Shown here: positions 50,458 through 57,610 of the stretch, piece by piece
How positions within the stretch are numbered: the stretch's first letter is position 1
Layout of the letters: every line of letters starts with the position of its first letter
Assembly: GCA_905198155.1 (NCBI GenBank)
Contig: CAJKBQ010000001.1
Coordinates: 62,001-126,000, forward strand
Direction of reading: 5' to 3'
DNA length: 64,000 nucleotides
Source: an uncultured Eubacteriales bacterium
Lineage (GTDB): Bacteria; Bacillota; Clostridia; Oscillospirales; Acutalibacteraceae
Position numbers and translations under genes: made by a program
The notes under the pieces: model-generated
The model's database searches: none
Seen by the model: only the letters and a program-made list of their open reading frames with translations
What the model was told of the DNA's origin: nothing

Positions 50458-51777
50458 TTATCGTTCGGTGCCGGTGGAAACGGATGCGCCGGTTTGCGGG
50501 CGTTCACGATGCGTTTCCGACTGCACACGACGTGCGTTGGCCAGCATCAGTTTCAGCCGGTTTTCCTGATTGACTTTTGCCGCGCCGGAATCGTAGTCGA
50601 TTGCGACGATGTTGACGTCCGGGTTGCGTGCTTTGATCGGCTTCATCATACCCTTGCCGCAGATGTGGTTTGGCAGACAGCCGAACGGCTGCGTACAGAC
50701 GATGTTTTTCACGCCGTTTTCCGCCAGTTCCAGCATTTCTGCCGTCAACAGCCAGCCTTCGCCCATTTTGGTGCCAATCCCAATGTAATTGCGGCACAGC
50801 TGCACCGTGCGCTCAAACGGCGTCGGCGGGATGAACCGGCCGTCCGACGCAATCGCGCGGCACATATCGTTTTTCTTTTTGCACAGAAAGCGGTAGGCTG
50901 CCCAATTGGCGCAGTGACTCCATCGGCCGCGGCCGTACAGCTTGTAGTCCACAATCCCGTTGTACACACAGTACAAACAGAAATCCACCAGCCCCGGCAC
51001 GTGGACTTCCGCGCCTTCGCGCACCAGAAAATCTTCCAGGTTGTTGTTGCCGAGCGGGGAGTATTTGACGAAAATTTCACCGACGACGCCGACCTGAACG
51101 GTGTTGCGGTACTGCGTCGGAATTTGGGCGAAATCCGCGACGATTTTGCGGTAATTTTCGCGGACGTGCCGGTACGAGATCCGGCTGCTATGCCCCAATT
51201 CGCCGCCCAGCCGCGCCGTCCATTCGTCTGCCAGTCGTTGGGCGCTTCCGGTCGTCACTTCATACGGCCGCGTCTGCTGCACCAGCGTCATCAACAAGTC
51301 GCCGTACAGTACGCTGTACAGCATTCCGTGCAGCTTGGGCAGCGTCAGCTGGAACCCGGAATGCGTTTCCAGCCCGGCCAGACTGAACGAAATCACGGGC
51401 ACATACCCATATCCCGCCTTTTGGAGCGCTTTGCGCAGCAGGGAAATATAGTTGGATGCGCGGCATCCACCGCCGGTTTGGAACTGAATGAGCGCGACCT
51501 TGTGCGGGTCGTACCGGCCGGACTGGATGGCTTCCATAAATTGCCCAATCACCAGAATGGCCGGGTAGCAGGTGTCGTTGTGGACATACTTCAGCCCGGT
51601 CTCAATCACCTGCGGGCCGGAGGTTTCCAGCAGCTCCATGTGATATCCGTATGTTTTCAGCACTGCCAAAATCATTTTGAAATGCATCGGGAGCATATTC
51701 GGCACCAAGATGGTGTACTCCGGGATCATTTCTTTCGTGAATTCAACGTACGGCAGTGCCTGCGTTTTGGGTTTCAT
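50458..51777 (-). CDS. 2-hydroxyacyl-CoA dehydratase-like protein, C-terminal half of a split activase
   Basis: A 439-residue cytosolic protein matching the C-terminal part of the large acyl-CoA dehydratase activase proteins of Firmicutes. It has conserved Cys in HNDTCYPAILV, QTGGGCRASNY, VDFCLYCVYN and VCTQPFGCLPNHICGKGM, which may bind a [4Fe-4S] cluster. The ATG at 51777 follows AAAGGAG with an 8-base spacer; a GTG three codons upstream is the alternative. It overlaps the preceding gene by 35 bases in another frame. Together the two make about 1437 residues, the size of the usual one-chain protein. Its physiological substrate is unknown. Confidence 0.85.
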   Translation of the reverse strand: MKPKTQALPYVEFTKEMIPEYTILVPNMLPMHFKMILAVLKTYGYHMELLETSGPQVIETGLKYVHNDTCYPAILVIGQFMEAIQSGRYDPHKVALIQFQTGGGCRASNYISLLRKALQKAGYGYVPVISFSLAGLETHSGFQLTLPKLHGMLYSVLYGDLLMTLVQQTRPYEVTTGSAQRLADEWTARLGGELGHSSRISYRHVRENYRKIVADFAQIPTQYRNTVQVGVVGEIFVKYSPLGNNNLEDFLVREGAEVHVPGLVDFCLYCVYNGIVDYKLYGRGRWSHCANWAAYRFLCKKKNDMCRAIASDGRFIPPTPFERTVQLCRNYIGIGTKMGEGWLLTAEMLELAENGVKNIVCTQPFGCLPNHICGKGMMKPIKARNPDVNIVAIDYDSGAAKVNQENRLKLMLANARRVQSETHRERPQTGASVSTGTER

Positions 51778-54739
51778 GCGATGCACTCCTTTCTTCCAGC
51801 GCGCCGATCAGGCTGCGCAGCCGGATTTTGACCGCGCCGAGATTAGTGATTTCGTCAATTTTGATTTGCGTGTAAAACTTTCCGCTGTCCTCCAGAATCG
51901 ACCGAACCTCGTCGGTGGTAATGGCGTCCACGCCGCAGCCGAACGACACCAGCTGCACCAGCTCCACGTCGTCGTGCTGCGCAGCGTATCGTGCAGCGCG
52001 GTACAGCCGTGCGTGATACGTCCACTGATTCAGCACATGAACGGTTTCCGGCGGCACCAGGTCACACACACTGTCCTCGCTGACGACGACAAATCCCAGC
52101 GAAGTCGCCAGACGGTCAATGCCGTGGCAGATTTCGGAATCGATGTGATACGGCCGACCGGCCAGAATCATGATGCGCTTGCCGTGCGCGCGCGCCCATT
52201 CCAGCGCGCGATACCCCTCGGCGCGGACGGCTTCGCGGTAGGCGTCGTACGCCGTGAAGCCGATATCCACCGCTCGCTGGACATCGGATTTTCGGATATC
52301 CGGGAAATCCGCCCGCAGCTGTGCCGTCAGTTCCTGCACCAACGCGCGCGGACGGTTGATATTCAGGTACGGATAGCGGAACCGCACCGTTTTCAGTTCT
52401 TCCACATTGCCGTTGAGCAGTTCCGAATAGTACGCCACTACCGGGCAATTGTAGTGATTCGCACCGGCTTTTTCGTCCACATTGTACGTCAGGCACGGAT
52501 AAAAAATGGTTTCCGCACCCTGCGCGATCAGATGCATGATGTGGCCGTGCATCAGCTTCGCAGGGTAGCAGACCGTGTCGGACGGGATGGAAAACTGGCC
52601 GGATTCGTACAGCCGCCGGGTGGACATGGGGGAGACGATTACTTCGAACCCGAGCGATGAGAAAATTGTGTGCCACAGCGGCAGCAGCTCATACATACCA
52701 AGCGCCAGCGGCAGTCCCAGCTTGCCGCGCGTGCCGGATGTACAGGTTTTCTGCGCCACCTCGGTCAGGTAATCGCGCTTGAATGCATACAGGTTCGGCA
52801 AGGGTTCTCCGCTGGTGCGCAGTCCGGCACCTTTTTCGCATTGATTGCCGGAAATATACGGTTTGCCGTCGCCAAACCGGTTGACGGTCAGGCGGCAGTG
52901 ATTCGTGCAGCCTTTGCACACGGCCGGCTGCGCTGTGTGGACGAACGACGCCAGCTTTTCCGGGGAAATCAGCTGGGACTGCATGCATTTTTTGCTGTAC
53001 AGCGCAGCGCCATATGCGCCCATCAGTCCCGCAATCGCCGGGCGGATAACCGGTTTACCCAGTTCCCGCTCGAACGCGCGCAGCACGGCGTCGTTGTAAA
53101 ACGTGCCGCCCTGCACTACAATATGTTCGCCCAATTCATCGGCACTTCCGGCGCGAATGACTTTGTAAATGGCATTTTTAACCACGCTGATCGACAGCCC
53201 GGCCGAAATGTCTTCCACCGACGCGCCGTCTTTCTGCGACTGCTTGACGGAAGAGTTCATGAACACCGTGCAGCGGCTGCCCAAATTGACCGGGGCGCGG
53301 CTGTGCAGTCCTTTCCGGGCAAAATCTGCAATGGAATAGCCCATTGCCTTCGCAAACGTCTCCAAAAACGACCCGCACCCCGACGAGCAGGCTTCGTTCA
53401 GCATAATGCTGTCGATCGCGCCATTTTTGATCCGGAAGCACTTAATATCCTGCCCGCCGATGTCCAGGATAAAGTCCACGTCCGGCTGGAAATACCGCGC
53501 GGCGGTGTAGTGCGCAATCGTCTCGACCAGACCATAATCGACGGAAAATGCGTGCCGAATCAGCTCTTCGCCGTATCCGGTGACGGCGCTCCCGGCAATG
53601 CGCACGCGGCTGCCGCACCAACGGTACAGCTCGGTCAGCTGCGCCCGGACGATCTCGACCGGATTGCCCTGGTTGGATGCGTAGTACGAATACAGCAGCG
53701 CGTTGTCCGCCGAAATCAGCACCAGCTTGGTGGTCGTGCTGCCGCAGTCGATGCCCAAATACGCGTCGCCCGTATAGGTATCCAGCTCCGCGGTCGGGAC
53801 AGATGCATCCCGGTGCCGGGCGGCAAACGCTTTGTAGTCGGCTTCGGTTTCAAACAACGGCGCCAACCGCTCTGCCGCGCCGGCAATGTGCGGCGCAGCC
53901 GTGATTCGCTCGATCAGATCGGCAACTGTGTCCTCTTCGGCTTGTTTTTTGGCATACAGCGATGCGCCGTACGCAACCGCAAACCGGCCATACTCCGGGA
54001 AGATTGCATCGTCGTCGGTCAAATGGAGCGTTTCCTGGAACCGGCGGCGCAGCCCTTTGCAGTAATACAGCGGCCCGCCCAAAAACAGCACCTTGCCGCG
54101 AATCTGCCGCCCTTGCGCCAGCCCGGCGATGGTCTGATTGACAACAGCCTGATAGATGCTGGCGGCCACGTCTGACTTCCGCGCGCCCTGGTTCAGCAGC
54201 GGCTGAATGTCCGTTTTGGCAAACACGCCGCATCGGCTGGCGATGGGGTAGAGCCGTTCGCTTTGCAGGCTCAGCGCGTCCAGTTCGTCCGGCGTCACAT
54301 TCAGCAGCGTTGCCATCTGGTCAATAAACGCACCGGTCCCGCCGGCGCAGGAGCCGTTCATACGCTCGTCCATTCCGCCGTCGAAAAAGATGATTTTGGC
54401 GTCCTCGCCGCCCAGCTCGATGACACACGATGTATCCGGCTCCAGTTGGTGGACGACTTCACCGGTCGCAAAAACCTCCTGCACAAACGGGGCATCGATG
54501 GCTTCCGCCAGTCCCAGCCCGGCCGAGCCGGAGATGGCCGCCGTCACCGTGCGGCCGTCGGCCAGCGGCGCCATTTCCCGCAGCAATTCGACGATTTTCT
54601 CGCGGACCTGCGAAAAATGCCGCTCATATTTTTCAAACAAAATACGGTTCCCGTCCCGCAAAACGACTTTTGCGGTGGTGGAACCGATGTCAATCCCCAG
54701 CGCCAGCGGCGTGGGGCGAATTTGCCCGGCAGTATACAT
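51743..54739 (-). CDS. Acyl-CoA dehydratase activase (BcrAD/HgdC-type, tandem ATPase) with DUF2229
   Basis: A 998-residue protein with two ASKHA ATPase modules of the 2-hydroxyglutaryl-CoA dehydratase activator type. Module one: LGIDIGSTTAKVVL (about 14), NGSCAGGTGAF and ASRCGVFAKTD; module two: LGIDCGSTTTKLVL (about 328), NEACSSGCGSFLET and GSRCTVFMNS. These paired Cys hold the intersubunit [4Fe-4S] cluster that passes electrons with ATP hydrolysis. A Cys-rich link (CKGCTNHCRLTV) and a DUF2229-like part (from about 660, LGLPLALGMYELLPLWHTIF) follow. GGAGGAG precedes the ATG. It lies 54 bases after plsY and overlaps its partner gene. Role in amino-acid fermentation or other low-potential reduction is family knowledge. 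Confidence 0.92.
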   Translation of the reverse strand: MYTAGQIRPTPLALGIDIGSTTAKVVLRDGNRILFEKYERHFSQVREKIVELLREMAPLADGRTVTAAISGSAGLGLAEAIDAPFVQEVFATGEVVHQLEPDTSCVIELGGEDAKIIFFDGGMDERMNGSCAGGTGAFIDQMATLLNVTPDELDALSLQSERLYPIASRCGVFAKTDIQPLLNQGARKSDVAASIYQAVVNQTIAGLAQGRQIRGKVLFLGGPLYYCKGLRRRFQETLHLTDDDAIFPEYGRFAVAYGASLYAKKQAEEDTVADLIERITAAPHIAGAAERLAPLFETEADYKAFAARHRDASVPTAELDTYTGDAYLGIDCGSTTTKLVLISADNALLYSYYASNQGNPVEIVRAQLTELYRWCGSRVRIAGSAVTGYGEELIRHAFSVDYGLVETIAHYTAARYFQPDVDFILDIGGQDIKCFRIKNGAIDSIMLNEACSSGCGSFLETFAKAMGYSIADFARKGLHSRAPVNLGSRCTVFMNSSVKQSQKDGASVEDISAGLSISVVKNAIYKVIRAGSADELGEHIVVQGGTFYNDAVLRAFERELGKPVIRPAIAGLMGAYGAALYSKKCMQSQLISPEKLASFVHTAQPAVCKGCTNHCRLTVNRFGDGKPYISGNQCEKGAGLRTSGEPLPNLYAFKRDYLTEVAQKTCTSGTRGKLGLPLALGMYELLPLWHTIFSSLGFEVIVSPMSTRRLYESGQFSIPSDTVCYPAKLMHGHIMHLIAQGAETIFYPCLTYNVDEKAGANHYNCPVVAYYSELLNGNVEELKTVRFRYPYLNINRPRALVQELTAQLRADFPDIRKSDVQRAVDIGFTAYDAYREAVRAEGYRALEWARAHGKRIMILAGRPYHIDSEICHGIDRLATSLGFVVVSEDSVCDLVPPETVHVLNQWTYHARLYRAARYAAQHDDVELVQLVSFGCGVDAITTDEVRSILEDSGKFYTQIKIDEITNLGAVKIRLRSLIGALEERSASHETQNAGTAVR

Positions 54740-54793
54740 ACGACTCCTCCAAATTTCAAACGATTCGCCGGATTCTGTGCGTTGAATCCGGTA

Positions 54794-55411
54794 TTATTTG
54801 GAATCTCTCTTTTTCGGTTGAAACTTTGGTTCCTGGTGATGCGCCAGCCGCACCAGGTTGCCGCGGTGCATAAACACCACCAACACGCAGGTGAAGCACG
54901 CCAGCAGCATCTCCGGCAGCGAAGCGTGCACCAGCAGCGCCGCCAGCGGCAGTGCAACCGCCGCTGCGACCGATCCGATCGACACAATCCGCGTGAATAC
55001 AACGCAGATTGCGAACACGCCGACGATTATCAGCAGCACGCGCCAGTCGATCATCAGGCCGATCATTGCACCGACCGAAACGCCTTTTCCGCCGCGAAAG
55101 TGGTAATACAGCGGGAAACAATGCCCCAGAATGCACGCCGCTCCGGCGACCGCCATGCCGTTGACGCCGCATACCGCGTACCCGACACCCATGGCAGCTG
55201 CCGTTTTGGCCATATCGCCCAGCAGGGTAAACACCCCGGCTTTCATCCCGAACACTCGCGCCACGTTGGTTGCGCCGGCATTGCCGCTCCCCTGTGTGCG
55301 CACGTCGGCATGGTATTTCATCGTGGTCAGCATGATGGAAAAGCTGATTCCGCCAAGCAGATAGCCGACGATCGCTGTGATCAGTCCCGCACCGATTCCC
55401 CATGGTATCAT
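54794..55411 (-). CDS. plsY: Glycerol-3-phosphate acyltransferase PlsY
   Basis: A 205-residue membrane acyltransferase that puts an acyl group from acyl-phosphate on glycerol-3-phosphate, the first step of phospholipid synthesis. PlsY motifs: YLLGGISFS, then RTQGSGNAGATNVAR (motif 1), GHCFPLYYHFRGGKGV (motif 2) and the third near RIVSIGS. Five or more membrane helices. The ATG at 55411 is preferred; one at 55423 abuts the AAAGGGA site too closely. First gene of an operon with the two activase genes, an odd partnership. Confidence 0.93.
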   Translation of the reverse strand: MIPWGIGAGLITAIVGYLLGGISFSIMLTTMKYHADVRTQGSGNAGATNVARVFGMKAGVFTLLGDMAKTAAAMGVGYAVCGVNGMAVAGAACILGHCFPLYYHFRGGKGVSVGAMIGLMIDWRVLLIIVGVFAICVVFTRIVSIGSVAAAVALPLAALLVHASLPEMLLACFTCVLVVFMHRGNLVRLAHHQEPKFQPKKRDSK

Positions 55412-55453
55412 AATTACATCCATTCCCTTTCGCAACTGCTTATTTAGGTATTC

Positions 55454-55459
55454 AGTATA
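55454..55459 (-). promoter_or_regulatory. Extended -10 promoter of plsY operon
   Basis: On the minus strand TGGTATACT: TATACT at 55459-55454 with an extended TGG; the -35 is poor. Confidence 0.45.
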
Positions 55460-55591
55460 CCAAGGATTTGTAGACAGAAAATGAAATTTCCGCGAAGAAA
55501 AAATCAAATTCCAAAAATCGAACGCAATTTTTGTGAGTTTTTGCGCTTAAAAATCGCAAAGATCAATAAACGCAGCATTTTTTGGGCTTTA

Positions 55592-55698
55592 TTTATGAAA
55601 CCCCGCAGTTTTCATCAAGAATTTGCAAAAATTATTTTGTAACTAATTTATGAAGCCTATTGACTTGCGCGCAAAATAACCGTATAATTAGTTTATGA
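55592..55698 (+). repeat. Three TTTATGA direct repeats around a promoter
   Basis: TTTATGA occurs at 55592-55598, 55647-55653 and 55692-55698, 55 and 45 bases apart, each followed by purines. In addition AACTAAT (55641-55647) and ATTAGTT (55687-55693) form an inverted repeat that brackets the promoter core. Confidence 0.4.
55660..55688 (+). promoter_or_regulatory. Promoter of the four-helix membrane protein gene
   Basis: TTGACT (55660-55665), a 17-base spacer and TATAAT (55683-55688). Confidence 0.85.
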
Positions 55699-55922
55699 GA
55701 AACCGCAAGCGATTTTGCGTTTCGCTGGGTCAGCTGCCCACCGATTGGACTGTCGGTTCCGGTGGCAAAATTCGGATCTTGGCAGGAAAGGAAGTGTGGG
55801 ATCGCCCGTTCCGGGGAGCGGGTTTCATGTTTTCAAACTCAGGCAGGCAGGAAAAAGGGAAGGCAACCTTGGCCGCCGGATTTTCCGGCTATTTTACACA
55901 CACACAAAGGAGACAATTACTT

Positions 55923-56399
55923 ATGAGCAGCAAATCCTATTCCAATACGATTCGTCTTGTCAGTTACCTGATCGCCGCGGTTGCGCTGGCGCAGGTGGTG
56001 CTGATGTTTGTTCCGTATTACAACAACGGCGAAGTCACGACTTCGATCCAGGGGTATGTCTGGACGCAGTATGCCGCGTTCAAAGACTACTTCAAGACCG
56101 AATTCGCCAACAGAGGTCTGGAATACGCGATCAATTCTCAGGTCGGCGCGCCGATCCTGATGCTGGTGCTGGGCGTGCTGACGCTGGTCTTTAACGTGAT
56201 CTATCCGGAAAAGATCCGCGCGATCGTTGTGGCGCTGGCGTATGGCATTGCCGCGATTTGGGGTCTGGCCTCCACGCTGACGCTTCAGTTGGGCAGCCTG
56301 TATGTGGTTCATCTGATCCTCGCGATTGCTGTGACGGTGTTGGCGGTACTGAACATTGTTCAGTATGTGCTCGAAAGCCGCAGCCGTATCCGCGTTTGA
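55923..56399 (+). CDS. Small four-helix membrane protein of unknown function
   Basis: A 158-residue protein with four predicted membrane helices (about 10-28, 72-90, 98-115, 122-145) and a hydrophilic loop between the first two (YNNGEVTTSIQGYVWTQYAAFKDYFKTEF). The ATG at 55923 follows AAGGAG by about 12 bases. I do not recognise the family. It is transcribed alone from a consensus promoter with a leader of about 230 bases and followed by a terminator; the tryptophan- and tyrosine-rich external loop is its most distinctive part. Confidence 0.75.
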   Translation: MSSKSYSNTIRLVSYLIAAVALAQVVLMFVPYYNNGEVTTSIQGYVWTQYAAFKDYFKTEFANRGLEYAINSQVGAPILMLVLGVLTLVFNVIYPEKIRAIVVALAYGIAAIWGLASTLTLQLGSLYVVHLILAIAVTVLAVLNIVQYVLESRSRIRV

Positions 56400-56474
56400 T
56401 CGAACGGTTTCGCTTGGTTTCCGAAAAATTGAGCTTTTCATCGCCTGCTGGTTTTCCGCACAACTAAAAAGCCG

Positions 56475-56515
56475 CGCCCGGTGGTTGTTTTTCGACAGCC
56501 ATCGGGCGTTTCTTT
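56475..56515 (+). terminator. Terminator after the membrane protein gene
   Basis: CGCCCGGTGGTTGT (56475-56488) pairs with ACAGCCATCGGGCG (56495-56508) with two G-U pairs, then TTTCTTT. Confidence 0.85.
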
Positions 56516-56575
56516 CGGGGTTCGCCTGTGCGCCGCAAACCAGCGCGGATTGTGAAGAATCCGCCGGGCGTGCGC

Positions 56576-56604
56576 TTGACTTTTAGCCCGAAAACGCGTA
56601 TAAT
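56576..56604 (+). promoter_or_regulatory. Promoter of the GT2-YfhO operon
   Basis: TTGACT (56576-56581), a 17-base spacer and TATAAT (56599-56604). Confidence 0.85.
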
Positions 56605-56650
56605 GAAAATAAAATGACGTATAAAACTGGAAAAGGAGCAGGCTGAATTT

Positions 56651-57610
56651 ATGAAACGAATATCGCTGATCGTTCCGTGCTTAAACGAAGAACAGGCGCT
56701 GCCGATTTTTTACCAAACTACATGCCGGATCCTGACAGAAGAGTTGGCTGCATACGACGCGGAATTCATTCTGGTGGACGACGGTTCCACCGATGGCACG
56801 CTGCGTGTGATGGAGTCGCTTGCGGCGGAGGATCTGCGCGTGAAGTACCTGTCTTTTTCGCGTAATTTTGGCAAGGAGGCAGCCATGTTCGCGGGGCTGC
56901 AAGCTGCGACCGGCGACTATACCGCGATTATGGACGCCGATATGCAGGACCCGCCGTCGCTGCTGCCGCAGATGATGGCAGAACTGGAAACCGGCGCATA
57001 CGACTGCGTTGCCACACGCCGCGTGAGCCGTGCCGGGGAGCCGCCGATCCGGTCTTTTTTTGCACGGATGTTCTACCGGCTGATTCATCGCATCAGCCGG
57101 ACGGATATTGTGGACGGCGCGCGCGATTTCCGGCTGATGACGCGCGCCGTAACCGATGCGATTTTGCAGGTCACGGAGTACAACCGATTTTCCAAAGGTA
57201 TATTTGGCTGGGTGGGGTTCCGCACCAAATGGCTCGAATATGAAAATGTATCGCGCGTTGCAGGGGAAACCAAGTGGTCGTTTTGGAAGCTGTTTCTGTA
57301 TTCGCTGGAAGGAATCGTGGCATTTTCCACAGTACCGCTGGCAATCTCCTCGATACTCGGACTGCTGTTCTGCGGAATTTCGCTGCTGATGATCGTTGTC
57401 ACCATCGTGCGGCAGCTGGTCTGGGGCGGGTCGGCATACGGATGGTCGTCGTTGGTATGCATTATTTTCCTGCTGAGCGGGATTCAGCTGTTCTGTATTG
57501 GAATTTTGGGCCAATATCTGGCCAAAACATATCTGGAAACCAAAAAACGCCCGATTTACATCGTGCGCCGCAGCAATCTGGCCGCGCATGACGCGGAGGA
57601 ACGCGCATGA
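56651..57610 (+). CDS. Family 2 glycosyltransferase, polyprenyl-phosphate-sugar synthase type
   Basis: A 319-residue GtrB/DPM1-like enzyme. The cytosolic GT2 domain has IVPCLNEEQALP, ILVDDGSTDGT and the metal-binding MDADMQDPP (about 97), then DIVDGARDFRLM and YNRFSKGIFGW; two C-terminal membrane helices (about 230-255, 265-290) anchor it. Such enzymes load a sugar from a nucleotide donor onto undecaprenyl phosphate for transfer outside the cell. AAGGAG lies about 12 bases before the ATG. Its stop overlaps the start of the YfhO-type gene (ATGA), the usual pairing with an integral membrane transferase. Confidence 0.93.
   Translation: MKRISLIVPCLNEEQALPIFYQTTCRILTEELAAYDAEFILVDDGSTDGTLRVMESLAAEDLRVKYLSFSRNFGKEAAMFAGLQAATGDYTAIMDADMQDPPSLLPQMMAELETGAYDCVATRRVSRAGEPPIRSFFARMFYRLIHRISRTDIVDGARDFRLMTRAVTDAILQVTEYNRFSKGIFGWVGFRTKWLEYENVSRVAGETKWSFWKLFLYSLEGIVAFSTVPLAISSILGLLFCGISLLMIVVTIVRQLVWGGSAYGWSSLVCIIFLLSGIQLFCIGILGQYLAKTYLETKKRPIYIVRRSNLAAHDAEERA

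Larger units (their letters stand above)
55412..55922. other. Intergenic region with divergent promoters, repeats and a long leader
   Basis: Just over 500 bases without a credible gene. It holds the plsY extended -10 (55459-55454), three copies of TTTATGA (55592, 55647, 55692), a consensus plus-strand promoter (55660-55688) and about 230 bases of transcribed leader before the small membrane protein. In the leader, GCCGG (55874) / CCGGC hairpin followed by TATTTTA lies shortly before the ribosome binding site. The open frame from 55695 would be leaderless and lacks a ribosome binding site, so it was not called as coding. Confidence 0.5.

Noticed and set aside
55695..55922. 76-residue N-terminal extension of the small membrane protein
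   Set aside because: The first ATG would be only seven bases after the -10 box, has no ribosome binding site and encodes no recognisable domain.
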